Shown in pieces: positions 62,495 to 64,000 of a DNA stretch of 64,000 nucleotides. The notes under the pieces are model-generated. The model did no database searches and was not told the origin of the DNA. It worked only from the letters and a program-made list of their open reading frames with translations. The position numbers and the translations under genes were made by a program. This DNA is from Planctomycetota bacterium (GTDB lineage: Bacteria > Planctomycetota > Planctomycetia > Pirellulales > UBA1268): NCBI GenBank assembly GCA_003669605.1, contig QWOP01000031.1, forward strand, positions 19,181 to 83,180, read 5' to 3'. The first letter of the stretch is position 1; the number at the start of each line of letters is the position of its first letter.

Positions 62495-64000
62495 ATGACG
62501 AAGGAATCACGCTTTCCGACCGACCTCGCCGCGTGCCACGCGATGATCGCGGAGCGGGATTCGAAGCTCGCCAAGCAGGCTGGTGTCGTCGCCGCACATC
62601 AGCGCGAACTCAAGACGAAGGATCGGTCGCTCGCCATGAGGGACCGTAGCCTTGTCGAGAAGGACCGCATCATCGAGCGGCAGAAGATCGAGATGGCGCG
62701 GCTCGAGAAGGAGCGTGATGCGGCGCTTCAATTCGCCTTCCGCAAGAAGCTCGAGCGCTACACGACCGACCCGAAGCAATTTGTGCTCGACTTCGGCAAC
62801 ACGCCGGAGATCATCGACGCCGCGGAGGGGATCGCGGACGCAGCCCTAGAAACGATTCAGAGCTACGAGCGACGCAAGCAGGCAGAAAAGAAGCCCCGCA
62901 ACGAACAGCTCCCCGCCCACCTCCCACGCTACGAAGTGAAGCTGCCGGTGCCCGCCCATCTCAAGACGTGCCCGACGCACGGCGAGCGGAAAATATTCGG
63001 CTTCGACTGGCAGGAAACGCTCGAGATCTTGCCGCCGAAGATCGTCGTGCGGCGGACGGGGATCCCCAAGCTCACCTGCCCAACCGCTCCCGAATGCGGC
63101 GTGGTCGAGGCCGATCGGCCCGTCGGCCTGGTCGAGGGGAACCGATACGACACGAGCGTCGCGGCCGAAATCATCGTGGCGAAACACGGGTATCACCTGC
63201 CGATCTACCGCCAGCAGGATTTTTTCGCTTCGTGCGGCTGGACGCCGGCACGAAGCACGCTTTTGAACGTACAGATGGCTGCGGCGAAGCTCATCAGGCC
63301 TTTCATCGCGCACCTCCGGGAGGTGGTGCGGGCTGGACCAATCATCGGCACCGACGACACCACGGTGACGCTGATCGTGAAAGACTCTCCGCCTCCCCTT
63401 GATGACGACGATCCAAAGGCGCGCCGCGCCCGTGAGGTGATCGCGGCTGCGCAGGCGGAGGATCGGGGTAGCATCACGGCGCGGATGTGGGTCTATCGGA
63501 GTATCACCGACCCCATCAACCTCTTCGACTTCACCGTCAGCCGGCATCGCGACGGTCCGGAGCTGTTTTTAGAAGGCTTCAGCGGCAGCCTGATGGCTGA
63601 CTGCTACTCCGGCTACGAGGCGGTGCGGACGAGGAGCGACGGGCGGATCATCCGCGCCGCGTGCGCGGCGCACGCGCGAAGGAAGGTGCTTGAAGCAGAG
63701 CCGAATCACCCGGTGCATGCCCACATGCTCCTGGAGTGGTTTCACGATCTCTACGACATCGAGGCGCGTGCCCGTGATTTCACGCCGGTGGCGCGGCGTG
63801 AAATCAGGCAACTGGAATCGAAGCCGATCTGGGAGCAGATGCGGGCCTACCTGGCCAGTGACGCCGTGGCCAACGTGATGCCGAAAGAGCCCTTCGGCGA
63901 GGCGATCCGGTACATCAACAACCAATTCGAGCACCTGCTGGTCTATCTCGATGACGGCCTGATGCCGATCGACAACAACGTCACCGAGCAGCTCATGAAG
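62495..64000 (+). CDS. tnpC: IS66 transposase TnpC, 3' partial
   Basis: 502 codons are open to the window edge. In order: an N-terminal coiled coil (about 15-90), a zinc-binding-like region (HLKTCPTHGE ... LTCPTAPECG), then the DDE catalytic domain with the first Asp in IIGTDDTTVTL, the second in MADCYSGYEAV, and the Glu after IDNNVTEQLMK near the window end. A segment rich in Asp after the first catalytic Asp (PPPLDDDDPKARRA) is a variable insertion. The C-terminus is outside the window. Confidence 0.92.
   Translation, partial: MTKESRFPTDLAACHAMIAERDSKLAKQAGVVAAHQRELKTKDRSLAMRDRSLVEKDRIIERQKIEMARLEKERDAALQFAFRKKLERYTTDPKQFVLDFGNTPEIIDAAEGIADAALETIQSYERRKQAEKKPRNEQLPAHLPRYEVKLPVPAHLKTCPTHGERKIFGFDWQETLEILPPKIVVRRTGIPKLTCPTAPECGVVEADRPVGLVEGNRYDTSVAAEIIVAKHGYHLPIYRQQDFFASCGWTPARSTLLNVQMAAAKLIRPFIAHLREVVRAGPIIGTDDTTVTLIVKDSPPPLDDDDPKARRAREVIAAAQAEDRGSITARMWVYRSITDPINLFDFTVSRHRDGPELFLEGFSGSLMADCYSGYEAVRTRSDGRIIRAACAAHARRKVLEAEPNHPVHAHMLLEWFHDLYDIEARARDFTPVARREIRQLESKPIWEQMRAYLASDAVANVMPKEPFGEAIRYINNQFEHLLVYLDDGLMPIDNNVTEQLMK

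Larger units (their letters stand above)
61690..64000 (+). mobile_element. IS66-family insertion sequence, incomplete at the window end
   Basis: Three genes in the order tnpA-tnpB-tnpC are characteristic of IS66. The left end is near 61690, just upstream of tnpA and against the PEP-CTERM remnant, but I could not recognise the terminal inverted repeat or target duplication. The right end lies beyond the window. All three frames are intact as far as visible, so the element may be active. Confidence 0.85.

Overview
This 64 kb, GC-rich window is chromosomal DNA from a flagellated planctomycete. It is probably Pirellulales-like; I give no genus. The markers are a DUF1559 pilin-like protein, two TIGR03000 domains behind a Gly/Ser-rich spacer, a planctomycete-style PEP-CTERM tail, several large secreted proteins of no known family, and many starts without a clear Shine-Dalgarno site. 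No rRNA, tRNA or CRISPR array was seen.

Layout, left to right. 1-5.4 kb: the end of a DAHP synthase, MgtE, a secreted di-haem cytochrome c and ThiC. 5.5-10.9 kb: a tightly packed operon of three GspF/PilC-like membrane proteins, three pseudopilin-like proteins and a DUF1559 protein, with no ATPase or secretin nearby. 11-15.4 kb: ammonium channel plus a PII protein without the usual uridylylation tyrosine, then LeuA. 15.5-20.4 kb: a heavy-metal RND adaptor and pump. 20.4-24 kb: MazG-like protein, a 744-aa membrane protein and an ABC ATPase in overlapping frames. 24-28 kb: exported FKBP isomerase, exported isoaspartyl methyltransferase with an extra C-terminal module, and the Gly/Ser-rich TIGR03000 protein with a strong terminator. 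28-40 kb: HTTM protein, Asd, TruA, a Ser/Thr kinase, AccA, CvpA, a DUF457-type membrane protein, a ZIP transporter, PdxA and hypotheticals. 40.5-44.1 kb: three adjacent envelope proteins, two of them probable lipoproteins. 44.4-53.8 kb: TlpA-like thioredoxin, aminotransferase, ClpX, a large secreted protein, HolA, PurB and a Fur-family regulator. 54-57.8 kb: flhA-fliA-flgM on the minus strand. 58-60.7 kb: a TerC-family protein and a secreted alpha/beta hydrolase. 60.8-64 kb: mobile-element debris (IS3-family fragments in opposite orientations, a PEP-CTERM gene remnant, an isolated sigma-54-type promoter) and an IS66-type element that runs off the window.

Most genes are housekeeping. The accessory signals most worth attention are the triple-GspF pseudopilin operon, a dispersed 115-bp intergenic repeat with a palindromic core (two full and two short copies, all at 3' ends of genes), the variant PII protein, and the three-gene envelope cluster. 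None of these is shown here to be a new system; they are candidates.
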